In this document: positions 25,646 to 34,691 of the stretch, piece after piece
Layout: each line of letters opens with the position of its first letter
Position numbering within the stretch: the stretch's first letter is position 1
Source of the DNA: Bacillota bacterium
Lineage (GTDB): Bacteria > Bacillota > Clostridia > Lachnospirales > Lachnospiraceae
Length of the DNA: 64,000 bases
Assembly: GCA_023436225.1 (NCBI GenBank)
Contig: JAEZKA010000052.1
Location: forward strand, 36,134 to 100,133
Direction: 5' to 3'
The notes under the pieces: generated by a model
Told to the model about the DNA's origin: nothing
The model's database searches: none
What the model saw: the letters and a program-made list of their open reading frames with translations, nothing else
Program-made: the position numbers and the translations under genes

Positions 25646-26083
25646 ATGGAAAATAAGGGAATCATAAGAGCTGTATGCATCAGTGAGAAGAGAGGCACAC
25701 AGAAGATTAATATAAAAGAAGCCAACTTTATGAAAGACTTCGGAATTGAAAATGATGCGCATGCTGGGAACTGGCACCGACAAGTAAGCTTAATCTCCTA
25801 TGAGAAGATTGAAGCCTTCAATGCCAGGGGAGCACAGGTGGAGGACGGTGCCTTTGGGGAAAACCTAATTGTAGAGGGCTTTGATTTTCGTGAGCTTCCG
25901 GTCGGTACCAGATTTCAGTGTAATGAGGTTCTTTTAGAGCTTACACAGATTGGTAAGAAGTGTCATAGTCATTGTCAGATCTATGATAAGATGGGAGAAT
26001 GCATCATGCCGAAGGAGGGTGTATTTGCCAGAGTGCTTGAGGGAGGTACCATAAAGATAGGAGATGTGATGAGAATTGTATAG
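25646..26083 (+). CDS. MOSC-domain protein
   Basis: A 145-residue stand-alone MOSC domain. These are beta-barrel domains that carry a sulfur or molybdenum-cofactor ligand on a conserved cysteine; here KKCHSHC (near residue 109-115) is the candidate. FGENLIVEG is the family hallmark in the middle. Its place between moaC and mogA supports a role in cofactor sulfuration or metal-sulfur transfer. ATAGGAGAT precedes the ATG. Its end overlaps the mogA start by 8 bases. Confidence 0.88.
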   Translation: MENKGIIRAVCISEKRGTQKINIKEANFMKDFGIENDAHAGNWHRQVSLISYEKIEAFNARGAQVEDGAFGENLIVEGFDFRELPVGTRFQCNEVLLELTQIGKKCHSHCQIYDKMGECIMPKEGVFARVLEGGTIKIGDVMRIV

Positions 26084-26564
26084 GGTAGGAATTATTACGG
26101 CTAGTGACAAAGGAAGTGTCGGTGAACGACAGGATATCAGCGGAGCCAGAATAAGTGCCATTGTGGAAGAGCATGGCTACGAGGTTAGCTTCTATCAGAT
26201 ATTACCCGATGAGAAGGGCATCCTTCAGGAGACGATGAGAAGGCTTTGTGACGAGAATACAGTGGATTTGTTGCTGACGACCGGAGGCACCGGCTTCTCT
26301 ATGAGAGATGTCACGCCTGAGGCTACTACAGCGATAGCAGAGAGAATGGTACCGGGGATTGCTGAGGCAATACGTGCCTATTCCATGACGATTACAAAGA
26401 GAGCGATGTTGAGCCGCGGTGTTGCAGCCATTCGTAAGAGTACTCTGATTATTAATCTGCCCGGAAGTCCTAAGGCAGTCCAGGAAAGTCTGACCTATAT
26501 CATTGAGGAGATTAAGCATGGACTTGAGATTCTTAAGGGAGAGGCCGGAGAATGTGCAAGATAA
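26076..26564 (+). CDS. mogA: MogA/MoaB molybdopterin adenylyltransferase
   Basis: A 162-residue MogA/MoaB family protein that adenylylates molybdopterin before metal insertion. TTGGTGFSMRDVTPEATT (residues 68-85) is the family signature, and the N-terminal GIITASDKGSVGERQD segment is typical. The start is a TTG at 26076 overlapping the MOSC stop codon, with AGGAG about 12 bases upstream, so translation coupling is likely. Confidence 0.9.
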   Translation: MYRVGIITASDKGSVGERQDISGARISAIVEEHGYEVSFYQILPDEKGILQETMRRLCDENTVDLLLTTGGTGFSMRDVTPEATTAIAERMVPGIAEAIRAYSMTITKRAMLSRGVAAIRKSTLIINLPGSPKAVQESLTYIIEEIKHGLEILKGEAGECAR

Positions 26565-26628
26565 CCTGATCATCTAGAAGGGCAAAGGGCTTATATGGTT
26601 GCAGTATAGGAAGGAAAGGCGTATTAAT

Positions 26629-27603
26629 ATGCAGGATAAACTAAATCGAAGGATTGATTATATCAGAATCTCATTAACCGATCATTGTAATCTGCGCTGC
26701 TGCTACTGTATGCCTGAAACAGCGAAGGATTTCCTGACTCAGGCACAGCTGATGACCTGTGAGGAAATCTTAACTATCACAAAGCTTATGGCAAGAAACG
26801 GTATAAAGAAAGTGAAGCTAACCGGAGGAGAGCCTATGCTCCGTGAGGATCTTGCAGATATCGTCCGTGCGATTCGAAGCATTCCACAGATTGAACAGGT
26901 TACCTTGACGACAAATGGAGTTCTTTTGAGGGAGCAGATGAAGGAGCTTGCAAAGGCGGGAATTAGCTCCATTAATATTAGCCTGGATACCAGAGATCCG
27001 GAGGCTTTTAAGAAGATTACAAGAAGGGATCTATATGATCAGGTGTGGCAGGGAATCCTTGAAGCATTAAGTTATCCGGAGATTGATTTAAAGATTAACA
27101 TGGTTCCGTTCGATAGTAATAAGGAGAATATTCTGGGTATGGCGGAGCTTGCAAGAGAGGAAAAGCTGGCAGTAAGATTTATCGAAATGATGCCTATTGG
27201 ATACGGTGTTAATTATCAGCTTTTTGACGAGGACACCATCAAGGGCATTCTGGAGGAAGCTTATGGAAAGCTGCATCCGTTCTCAAGAACCATCGGAAAC
27301 GGTCCAGCGAAGTACTACGAGCTGGAAGGCTTCGTAGGAAAAATAGGGTTTATCAGCGCTGTCTCCCATAAATTCTGTTCTGATTGTAATCGAATTCGTC
27401 TTACCTCAGAAGGACTTCTCAAAACCTGTCTGCAGTATGGTGGAAAATTGAATCTGAAGGAGCTGCTGCGCAGTGGCACATCGGAGGATATCCTGGAGCA
27501 GCTAATCCGAGAGGAAGTAGATCAAAAGCCCTGTGGACATCACTTCTATGAGAAGGGGACAGAGAAAGACGAGAAGAAGTATTTCGGAGTGATCGGTGGC
27601 TAG
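26629..27603 (+). CDS. moaA: MoaA, GTP 3',8-cyclase (radical SAM)
   Basis: A 324-residue radical SAM enzyme that starts molybdenum cofactor synthesis from GTP. The N-terminal cluster motif is Cys20, Cys24, Cys27 (CNLRCCYC). TGGEPMLR follows. A second C-terminal cluster is indicated by FCSDCNRIR and a later TCLQYGG. The protein ends in the conserved GG dipeptide (VIGG), which is needed in the active site. The ATG at 26629 follows AGGAAAGG; an earlier ATG at 26599 lacks a good site. Confidence 0.96.
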   Translation: MQDKLNRRIDYIRISLTDHCNLRCCYCMPETAKDFLTQAQLMTCEEILTITKLMARNGIKKVKLTGGEPMLREDLADIVRAIRSIPQIEQVTLTTNGVLLREQMKELAKAGISSINISLDTRDPEAFKKITRRDLYDQVWQGILEALSYPEIDLKINMVPFDSNKENILGMAELAREEKLAVRFIEMMPIGYGVNYQLFDEDTIKGILEEAYGKLHPFSRTIGNGPAKYYELEGFVGKIGFISAVSHKFCSDCNRIRLTSEGLLKTCLQYGGKLNLKELLRSGTSEDILEQLIREEVDQKPCGHHFYEKGTEKDEKKYFGVIGG

Positions 27604-27653
27604 AAGTGGTGTAGTCGAAGAAGTCCTATTATCAATTGAGGAGGATTTAAGAA

Positions 27654-28487
27654 ATGAAACGATACCTGGTATTGTTTTTATGCTTCGCACTTATTACTGG
27701 AATGCTATCCGGCTGTAGTGTCAAAAAGACAGAGAAGGCTGAGGTTCAGGTCTTTATTGCTGCCAGCTTAAATACCGTTATGAAGGATATTGCAAAAGCT
27801 TATCAGAAGGAGCATCCCGATGTAACGATTATATATAATGCGGACAGCTCAGGGAAGCTATTGACTCAAATTGAAGAAGGCTATGAGTGTGATATCTTTT
27901 TCTCCGCAGCACAGAAGCAGATGGATCAGCTGGAGCAGGACGGTCTGGTTGTAGAAGGAACCAGAAAAAATGTTGTTAATAATCAACTAGTAGTTCTTAC
28001 GAGCAGGGGAAGCAATACAAAGGTAACCGGACTGGAGAACCTTAGGGAAGCTTCTAGCCTTGCCTTAGCAGATGGTAGCGTTCCTGCCGGTAAATATACC
28101 AGACAGGCTCTGACCAAGCTAGGAATTCTTCCTGTGAGCGAGGATTTATCAAAGGTTACGACTCAGGAAGTATCGAAAGCACTTGGTGGAATTGAGATCA
28201 GTGAGCAAGGCAATGTAAGTAAGGTTCTGATTGCTGTTATTGAAGGCTCCTGTGAAGTAGGAACCACCTATTTTTCTGATACATATGGGTATGAGGATAA
28301 GGTAGAAGTTCTTCAGAAGGTAAACTATGATCTGACCGGAGCTATTATCTATCCGGTTTGTCAGGTTAAGAACGAGGAAGCAACTTCGGCGCAGAAAAAG
28401 GCAGCAGAGGATTTCTATCAGTTTATCATTTCAGATACAGCAAAAGCAATTTTTGACCAGTATTATTTTGATACTGAGGTTGAGTAA
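27654..28487 (+). CDS. modA: ModA molybdate-binding lipoprotein
   Basis: A 277-residue lipoprotein with lipobox LSGC (Cys near residue 21). The mature part starts VFIAASLNTVMKDIAK, typical of ModA, and includes ADSSGKLLTQIEEG and the C-terminal YPVCQVKNEE segment. It binds molybdate or tungstate outside the membrane and passes it to ModB. GAGGATTT precedes the ATG. Its position at the end of the cofactor block means metal import and cofactor assembly are clustered. Confidence 0.93.
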   Translation: MKRYLVLFLCFALITGMLSGCSVKKTEKAEVQVFIAASLNTVMKDIAKAYQKEHPDVTIIYNADSSGKLLTQIEEGYECDIFFSAAQKQMDQLEQDGLVVEGTRKNVVNNQLVVLTSRGSNTKVTGLENLREASSLALADGSVPAGKYTRQALTKLGILPVSEDLSKVTTQEVSKALGGIEISEQGNVSKVLIAVIEGSCEVGTTYFSDTYGYEDKVEVLQKVNYDLTGAIIYPVCQVKNEEATSAQKKAAEDFYQFIISDTAKAIFDQYYFDTEVE

Positions 28488-28617
28488 TCATAGTGAAAGT
28501 ATGGCAGAGAAGGCATTACAGTGATTGTTACTATCCGCATGTTAATAAGAGGCTTAAGATGATGATAGATCGTAAGAAGACAGAAATCACGACGAGAGAC
28601 AGGAAGGAGTGGGGTAT

Positions 28618-29322
28618 ATGGAGAAATTTCTTCTATTCTTAATGGGGCTAGACTGGAGCCCCTTGATCATTTCCTTGAAAACAGGCGTAGTGGCGACTAT
28701 ACTCTCCTTCTTCCTTGGGATTTTCGCAGCAAGGAGGGTGCTGAGTGCCGGTCCGAAGGGGAAGGCAATTGCAGATGGCTTCTTAACCCTGACGCTGGTT
28801 CTTCCTCCGACTGTCGTTGGCTTTGTACTTCTCTTGGTGTTCAGTCTGAGGAGACCCTTTGGTTCTTTTTTGTATGATACCTTTGATATTAAGGTGGTGC
28901 AAAGCTGGTTAGGCTGCATTATAGCGGCTACTGTAATTGCATTTCCCTTAATGTATCGGAATGCAAGAGCAGCCTTTGAGCAGGTAGATGTGAGTCTGAT
29001 CTATGCAGCAAGAACCTTAGGTTTATCGGAGACGAAGGTATTCTGGAAGGTGGTTATGCCCTCTGCAGGTCCGGGAATCGCATCAGGAACCATTCTGACC
29101 TTTGCAAGGGCACTCGGTGAATATGGGGCTACCTCCATGCTGGCCGGGAATATACCGGGTAAGACAGGTACCATCTCCCAGCGTATCGCCATGGTCATAC
29201 AGGACGGAGATTATGTAACCGCAGGCTTTTGGGTTGTTGTGATCAGCCTCATTGCCTTTGTGATTATCGTAGTTATGAATCTGGTAGCAGCGAGAAGCTT
29301 AAAAAATATGAAACGATGGTAG
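28618..29322 (+). CDS. modB: ModB molybdate permease
   Basis: A 234-residue permease with about five membrane helices and the ATPase docking loop (AARTLGLSETKVFWKVVMP). ALGEYGATSMLAG is a ModB landmark. The ATG at 28618 is eight bases after AGGAAGGAG; a GTG at 28609 touches that site. It lies 130 bases after modA and 6 before modC. Confidence 0.93.
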   Translation: MEKFLLFLMGLDWSPLIISLKTGVVATILSFFLGIFAARRVLSAGPKGKAIADGFLTLTLVLPPTVVGFVLLLVFSLRRPFGSFLYDTFDIKVVQSWLGCIIAATVIAFPLMYRNARAAFEQVDVSLIYAARTLGLSETKVFWKVVMPSAGPGIASGTILTFARALGEYGATSMLAGNIPGKTGTISQRIAMVIQDGDYVTAGFWVVVISLIAFVIIVVMNLVAARSLKNMKRW

Positions 29323-29328
29323 GGGCCA

Positions 29329-30378
29329 ATGTCGATCGAAGTTGCAATTAAGAAGAAGCTCAAGGGTTTTACCCTGGAAGTGGAATTAAATAGTATGAAC
29401 CAGAGAACCGGGATCTTAGGGGCCTCCGGTTCCGGCAAGAGCCTGACGTTAAAATGCATCGCAGGCATAGAAAAACCGGATTCAGGTCGTATTATCCTTA
29501 ATGACAGGGTGCTCTTTGATTCCGAGAAGAAGATTAATCTCACCCCTCAGAAACGCAGGGTGGGTTATTTGTTTCAGAACTATGCACTGTTTCCTGCCAT
29601 GACAGTAGAAGAAAACATCGGAATTGCTATCATCGCATCTAAAGAAGAGAAGCATCGGTTGGTTCATGATAAAATGAAGGAATATCACCTGGAGGAGCTA
29701 AAAGGCCGCTATCCCTCCGAGCTGTCAGGGGGACAGCAGCAGAGAGTGGCATTAGCCAGAATGCTGGTCAGTAACCCAGATATCATCATGCTGGATGAAC
29801 CCTTCTCATCTTTGGACAGCTATCTGAAGGAGCTTCTGCAACAGCAATTATTAGAGACCTTACAGGATTACCCGAAGGATGTTCTTCTGGTAACCCATAA
29901 CCGTGACGAGGCATACCGTTTCTGTGAACGGTTATTGATTATCAGTAAAGGAAGCACCATAATTGCCGGCGATACCAAAGAACTGTTTGAACGACCGGTA
30001 AGAAAGGAAGCAGCAAGGCTGATCGGTTGTAAGAATATTTCTGCTATCCGCATCATAGACCATCATACCATGGAAGCGACGGATTGGGGGATCCGATTAT
30101 CTACCGCAAGAGAGCTTACAGATAATTTTCATTATGTCGGAATCCATTCCTATGATTTACTCCCTTCATGGGAGCAGCCTGAGAATAATTATATTCCCTT
30201 TACTCTGGCCGGAAGTGGGTGTCTACCCCTGGAAGAGCATTTCTTCATTCGAGCAGAGAACCCAGCCTTTGCAGAAACCTTAAGCTGGTATGTTCCGAAG
30301 GATAGGCTGAAGGTTCTTGAGAAAGGACTGCCTGGGTATTTGTATTTCCCCGAAGAAAAGCTACTGCTTTTAGAATGA
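29329..30378 (+). CDS. modC: ModC molybdate transport ATPase
   Basis: A 349-residue ABC ATPase. Walker A is GASGSGKS (residue 31 on), the Q-loop is VGYLFQNYALFP, the signature is LSGGQQQRVALARM and Walker B is IIMLDEPFSSLD. A C-terminal regulatory region of about 115 residues follows, as in many ModC proteins. It energises ModB. A terminator follows at 30394. Confidence 0.93.
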   Translation: MSIEVAIKKKLKGFTLEVELNSMNQRTGILGASGSGKSLTLKCIAGIEKPDSGRIILNDRVLFDSEKKINLTPQKRRVGYLFQNYALFPAMTVEENIGIAIIASKEEKHRLVHDKMKEYHLEELKGRYPSELSGGQQQRVALARMLVSNPDIIMLDEPFSSLDSYLKELLQQQLLETLQDYPKDVLLVTHNRDEAYRFCERLLIISKGSTIIAGDTKELFERPVRKEAARLIGCKNISAIRIIDHHTMEATDWGIRLSTARELTDNFHYVGIHSYDLLPSWEQPENNYIPFTLAGSGCLPLEEHFFIRAENPAFAETLSWYVPKDRLKVLEKGLPGYLYFPEEKLLLLE

Positions 30379-30393
30379 TATGATAAAAAAATT

Positions 30394-30431
30394 GCCCACT
30401 TTGTGAGAAAATCTTACAAGTGGGCTTTTGC
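30394..30431. terminator. Terminator after modC
   Basis: GCCCACTT(TGTGAG) pairs with (CTTACA)AGTGGGC, followed by TTTTGCTTT; the preceding A-run makes it work on the minus strand as well, where the small gene at 30483 ends. Confidence 0.85.
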
Positions 30432-30482
30432 TTTATATTTACATAAGACGGATAAATTGGTTAATCTCTGCAAGATAGTATG

Positions 30483-30668
30483 CTATCTTGTAAACTTCTC
30501 GATATCACTTTCCTTTCGTTTGGAAGTTCCATCGCCAATATCAACAAAATTAGGATTCTTAGCTAGATCAATCGATTCTGTGGTTCTGGTAAAATGCTCG
30601 TCGTAAGAAATAGATTTCATTTTCTTTATCATTTTTTTTGAAGACTCTTTATCCTCTTTTTTAAACAT
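30483..30668 (-). CDS. Small hypothetical protein, 61 residues
   Basis: A 61-residue, highly charged, probably soluble protein (starts MFKKEDKESSKKM; lysine- and glutamate-rich). No family recognised. It is supported as a real gene by a strong ribosome site (GGAGGTGG, five bases before the ATG at 30668), a matching promoter at 30690-30718 and a convergent terminator downstream. Its function is unknown. Confidence 0.65.
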   Translation of the reverse strand: MFKKEDKESSKKMIKKMKSISYDEHFTRTTESIDLAKNPNFVDIGDGTSKRKESDIEKFTR

Positions 30669-30689
30669 AATAACCACCTCCATAGGTAT

Positions 30690-30718
30690 ACTATAACACT
30701 TTTACAAATTTGTTACAA
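30690..30718 (-). promoter_or_regulatory. Promoter of the 61-residue protein gene
   Basis: On the minus strand: -35 TTGTAA (30718-30713), 17-base spacer, -10 TATAGT (30695-30690). It lies about 22 bases before the start codon. Confidence 0.6.
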
Positions 30719-30752
30719 TACTTCCTTATCTATGCTGATATGCTAATTTCTG

Positions 30753-31349
30753 TTACAGAAACTTACGTACTACAAGGTACTCTCCCAGATTCTTATGCAG
30801 TACGAAGCCCAGCTTTTCATAGAGCAATGCAGGGCCATGATAGTTGCGTTGCATATTTGAGATGTCTGTGCCCGGATAGGCTTCGATATAAGAATAGCCC
30901 TCTGCCCTTGCGTCCAGACATACCCTCTCCAAAAGCTTTGTTGCGATGCCTCTCCGGCGTTGTTCGGGTGCTATAGTATAGCATACGATGGATTTTACAT
31001 GTTCACTATGTTCCTTGGAATCCCAGAGCTCCGGCCATTTTTCAGGACTTAATCGATCGAAGCAGTTCTTGTCATTGGCATTGACCCAGCCTATAACACA
31101 GCCATTCTCATAGGCAAGATAGCCTTGCAGCTTACCGCTTTCAATGAAATTAGATACAAGACCCCGGCGATAGGAGAGATGGTCGCATTCGGTACAGCTG
31201 TTTTGCTGTTCTTCCAGCGTATCATTCCAATGGTAAAAAAGACAATAGCAGCCGGCCCATTCCTCATTATCGGTAAAGGCTACCTTGTCGAAGAATTCGA
31301 TATAATCTCCGGTCAGATCCGGTGACAGCTTCATAATTTCAATACTCAT
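30753..31349 (-). CDS. GNAT-family acetyltransferase
   Basis: A 198-residue GNAT protein. The acetyl-CoA-binding segment QRRRGIATKLLE (near residues 130-141) is clear, followed by YEKLGFVLHK near the C-terminus. The central part (EEWAGCYCLFYHW) resembles a clostridial branch of unknown substrate. GAGGAGGCC precedes the ATG. It transcribes away from the genes on its right. Confidence 0.82.
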   Translation of the reverse strand: MSIEIMKLSPDLTGDYIEFFDKVAFTDNEEWAGCYCLFYHWNDTLEEQQNSCTECDHLSYRRGLVSNFIESGKLQGYLAYENGCVIGWVNANDKNCFDRLSPEKWPELWDSKEHSEHVKSIVCYTIAPEQRRRGIATKLLERVCLDARAEGYSYIEAYPGTDISNMQRNYHGPALLYEKLGFVLHKNLGEYLVVRKFL

Positions 31350-31536
31350 AATCGGCCTCCTCTTATATAGGATTCATATCAATGAGAAACTATTTTGTGG
31401 CATAAGTGATATGATCTTAAAGGAATCATAATCCAATTGTACATGAAGCGCAACAGTAATTTACTGCGAATAGTTTGTAACGTTTTGTGAAATGATGTAG
31501 ATAGGACTTAATATTATGAATAAGGAAGGCTACATT

Positions 31537-31806
31537 ATGGAATCAAATCACTATCGCTGTCCAATCTGTAACGGTAAGATATTAACACTTCGATATGAGG
31601 CAAGCTATATCTATTCATATATACTGGACGAGGATGCGCCTGGTCATAAGAATTCCGAGGAATTCTTATCTTTTTTATATGATAAGCGGGAGCAAACCAA
31701 TTCAAGAACCTTTATCGAGTGTAACGAATGCGGAACGCAATATCCCTATACCTTCTTAAACGGAGTATTGGAAAATGGTATAAATCAGGAAGGTGCTCAG
31801 TTATAA
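31537..31806 (+). CDS. Small protein with two CxxC zinc-binding pairs
   Basis: An 89-residue protein with CPICNGK near residue 8 and CNECGTQY near residue 71, spaced as in a zinc ribbon or treble clef. Function unknown; possibly nucleic-acid or protein binding. The ATG at 31537 follows AAGGAAGG; an earlier in-frame ATG at 31516 has no better site. It appears monocistronic. Confidence 0.6.
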   Translation: MESNHYRCPICNGKILTLRYEASYIYSYILDEDAPGHKNSEEFLSFLYDKREQTNSRTFIECNECGTQYPYTFLNGVLENGINQEGAQL

Positions 31807-32065
31807 AACGAAAAAACCCCCTAGAAATATAGAAGGACTATGATGGGTGAACCAATCTTTTATGGCAGACAGTTGAAATCGTTCACTGTTTACGATAGGA
31901 GGAGCGGCATGATTCATAGTTCTTTTTTGCTTTGCAAGGCTAATAGAAGCAAATACAAAGTTTCGTTATAATCTTCTTCTAATGCAATAAATTGGAAACC
32001 GTGATATACTTACCATAGATTCAAGACTTACGGATTGATTTACCAAGGTGACAGGGAGGATACAC

Positions 32066-32905
32066 ATGAATTTGAAAAAGCTGGTAGGAGCGTTACTACT
32101 GATTAATCTGCTCCAGTTTTTTGTCGGACTGATGATTTTGATAATACAGGGCAGGACCATCATTAATGAGGTCAGTATATTCATGTATCTGGCCATCGGC
32201 TTATTGTTATTAAGCAGCCTGATTACAATTCTGGGTTTATATTTTGCAATCCGATATAATAATGACATTATGGCAGAATCAATGTCCAACCTGGAGGAAT
32301 TAAACTCAAGGCTTCGGGCGCAAAGACATGATTATCTCAATCATTTTCAGGTGATCTATGGGTTGATGGAGCTTGGGGAGTATGAGGAAGCGAAGGGCTA
32401 TATTGATCCTGTATTTAAGGATATAATGAAGGTCAGTAAGGCCCTGAAGACAGCCCAGCCCGCCGTCAATGCGTTACTTCAGGCAAAGATTGAGGCTGCG
32501 GAGAAGAAGGGCATCGACCTATATCTTGAGATACGCTCCGAGCTAAAGAATATACCCCTGGAGCCATGGAATCTATGTAAGGTATTAGCGAACATTATTG
32601 ATAACGGGATTACGGCACTATCCGAGGTGGAGCATGAGAAAAGTATTCATCTGGAGATAGGGGAAGACCAGAATAGCTACACCTTTTTAGTCTACAATAA
32701 CGGACCGGAGATACCGAAAAGCCAGCTGGATAATATCTTTCGACAAGGTTTTTCAACCAAGAAGGAGGAGGAGCACGGTATGGGATTATTCATTGTAGCT
32801 AAGATTGTCAGGGAGGCAGGTGGTACCATTGTGGTAAACTCCAATACGGATAAAACAAGCTTTTATATCGAATTACCCAAGGTGGACCAATCATTTCTTC
32901 GCTGA
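32066..32905 (+). CDS. Membrane sensor histidine kinase, SpoOB/CitA-type
   Basis: A 279-residue kinase with two membrane helices (about residues 6-28 and 38-62), a short linker and a dimerisation helix whose phosphate-accepting histidine is His88 (QRHDYLNHFQ). The C-terminal ATP-binding domain shows NIIDNG (N-box) and GMGLFIVAKIV (G-box). It lacks a large external domain, so it probably senses within the membrane. Its likely partner is the LytTR response regulator at 34993, separated by nfeD, floA and an orphan gene. The ATG at 32066 follows AGGGAGG. Confidence 0.88.
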   Translation: MNLKKLVGALLLINLLQFFVGLMILIIQGRTIINEVSIFMYLAIGLLLLSSLITILGLYFAIRYNNDIMAESMSNLEELNSRLRAQRHDYLNHFQVIYGLMELGEYEEAKGYIDPVFKDIMKVSKALKTAQPAVNALLQAKIEAAEKKGIDLYLEIRSELKNIPLEPWNLCKVLANIIDNGITALSEVEHEKSIHLEIGEDQNSYTFLVYNNGPEIPKSQLDNIFRQGFSTKKEEEHGMGLFIVAKIVREAGGTIVVNSNTDKTSFYIELPKVDQSFLR

Positions 32906-32942
32906 AATATTTAGGAAGGTTATGTAATTTCGTAAGCATATT

Positions 32943-32971
32943 TTGACATTATAGATGCAAAGGTGTATAAC
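32943..32971 (+). promoter_or_regulatory. Promoter of the nfeD-floA-regulator unit
   Basis: TTGACA at 32943-32948, 17-base spacer, TATAAC at 32966-32971. It lies in the gap after the kinase gene and 135 bases before nfeD, so nfeD, floA, the orphan gene and the response regulator can be transcribed independently of the kinase. Confidence 0.6.
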
Positions 32972-33105
32972 TTAGCGAATATCTATTCCCTTTTCTGATT
33001 TTCGTAATAAAGTATGATATAGATAGTTCCGGGTATATAATGGGAGAATAAAATCTCCTAAGAAGGCATTTAATCCAAAATCCAATCTTGAAAGGAGGTT
33101 TTTAT

Positions 33106-33600
33106 ATGTTTGGTGAGATTGGCGCTACATTAATCATTGCAATTATTCTTTTCATTGCCGGCTTTATCCTAATCGGAATTGAGATGGCGATACCGGGCTT
33201 TTCTATCCCCGGAGTATCGGGAATCATCTGTCTGGTTGTGGCAATCTTTCTGGTATCCGATTCCTTTGTCGAGGGGGCAATCATCGCGCTAGTTATTATG
33301 GCGCTTTTGGGAATTATGTTTGCAATTATTCTTGGAATTTTATCAAAGGCAAAATTAAAATCGCCGATTATCCTGAAGGATGAACAGAATAGGGAAAAGG
33401 GGTTCATTAGCTCCAATGATCTCAAATACTTACTTGGGAAACATGGAGTTGCCGTAACTGATCTAAGACCCAGTGGGACCGCAGATTTTGATGGGATTGA
33501 ATTTGACGTGATCAGTGAAGGAAAATACATTTCCAAAGATACGAAGCTGGTCATCTACAAGGTACAGGGATCAAAGCTGATTGTAAAAGCATTGAATTAG
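33106..33600 (+). CDS. NfeD-like membrane protein
   Basis: A 164-residue NfeD-family protein: hydrophobic helices up to about residue 80 (including the proline-rich GFSIPGVSG turn), then an OB-fold domain (HGVAVTDLRPSGTADFDG). It is of the short type without the protease domain. NfeD proteins partner with flotillins such as FloA, encoded next. AAAGGAGGT precedes the ATG at 33106. Confidence 0.9.
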   Translation: MFGEIGATLIIAIILFIAGFILIGIEMAIPGFSIPGVSGIICLVVAIFLVSDSFVEGAIIALVIMALLGIMFAIILGILSKAKLKSPIILKDEQNREKGFISSNDLKYLLGKHGVAVTDLRPSGTADFDGIEFDVISEGKYISKDTKLVIYKVQGSKLIVKALN

Positions 33601-33688
33601 GACAGAATAATAATTGCTAAAGAATGTTATAGTATTTATAACACGATTGTTGCAAATAAAAAATCTACATAGAAAGAGGGATATGTTT

Positions 33689-34666
33689 ATGCCACAGACG
33701 ATTGGATTAGTTGTTTTAATTGGTATTATCAGCTTATTAATTGTATTATTTTTCACCTTTGTACCAGTGGGGTTATGGATCAGCTCCTTGGCTGCCAATG
33801 TTAAGGTTAGTATTTTTAATTTGATCGGTATGCGTTTACGGCGTGTGGTGCCGTCAAAGATTGTGCTGCCATTGATTAAGGCGATAAAAGCAGGCCTGAG
33901 TGTTAATGTAAACCAGCTGGAGGCACATTATCTGGCAGGCGGTAACGTTGACAGCGTAATCAACGCACTGATTGCTTCGGAAAGGGCAGGGATTGAGCTG
34001 CACTTTGAAAAGGCAGCAGCCATTGACCTGGCCGGCAGAGATGTATTTGATGCGGTTAGAATGAGCGTTAACCCGAAGGTGATTGAGACCACTAATGTAT
34101 CAGCAGTAGCAAAGGATGGCATCGAATTACTTGTCAAAGCCAGAGTAACTGTCCGTTCAAATCTGGAGCGGTTGGTCGGTGGAGCGGGAGAAGCAACAGT
34201 GCTTGCGAGAATTGGTGAAGGCATCGTAACTACCGTAGGTTCTGCAAGCTCCCATAAAGAGGTTCTGGAGAATCCGGATGATATCTCAAAGCGTGTCCTT
34301 AGTAAAGGTTTGGACTCAGGTACTGCCTTTGAAATCCTTTCCATCGATATTGCAGATATCGATGTAGGACGAAATATAGGAGCACAGCTTCAGACTCTTC
34401 AGGCAGAGGCGGATAAGAATATTGCTCAAGCGAAAGCAGAGGAAAGAAGAGCGATGGCGGTTGCGAAGGAACAGGAAATGCGTGCATATGTTGTTGAGGC
34501 AGAAGCAGAGGTTCCGAAGGCAATGGCCTATGCATTGAAGGAAGGAAAGCTTGGCGTCATGGATTATTATGATATGCAGAATATCAAGGCTGACACGAAG
34601 ATGAGAGAGAAGATCTCAGAATCAGGAAAAAAGCAGATCATAGATGAAAAACGGGATAATAAATAA
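33689..34666 (+). CDS. floA: Flotillin-like protein FloA
   Basis: A 325-residue FloA: one N-terminal membrane hairpin (TIGLVVLIGIISLLIVLFF), then an SPFH/band 7 domain and a coiled-coil rich in Glu-Ala (EADKNIAQAKAEERRAMAVA). It scaffolds functional membrane microdomains. NVNQLEAHYLAGGNVD and GRDVFDAVRMSVNPKVI are typical of the YqfA/FloA branch. The start is the ATG at 33689, eight bases after GAGGG; the ATG at 33683 is too close to that site. Confidence 0.93.
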   Translation: MPQTIGLVVLIGIISLLIVLFFTFVPVGLWISSLAANVKVSIFNLIGMRLRRVVPSKIVLPLIKAIKAGLSVNVNQLEAHYLAGGNVDSVINALIASERAGIELHFEKAAAIDLAGRDVFDAVRMSVNPKVIETTNVSAVAKDGIELLVKARVTVRSNLERLVGGAGEATVLARIGEGIVTTVGSASSHKEVLENPDDISKRVLSKGLDSGTAFEILSIDIADIDVGRNIGAQLQTLQAEADKNIAQAKAEERRAMAVAKEQEMRAYVVEAEAEVPKAMAYALKEGKLGVMDYYDMQNIKADTKMREKISESGKKQIIDEKRDNK

Positions 34667-34691
34667 TTAGTAGCAATCGAGGTGAGAGCCT

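Noticed and set aside
31909..31971. 20-codon frame with an AGGAGGAG site before the histidine kinase
   Set aside because: The ribosome site is good, but the peptide is very short and nothing else supports it; it may be a leader peptide or chance.
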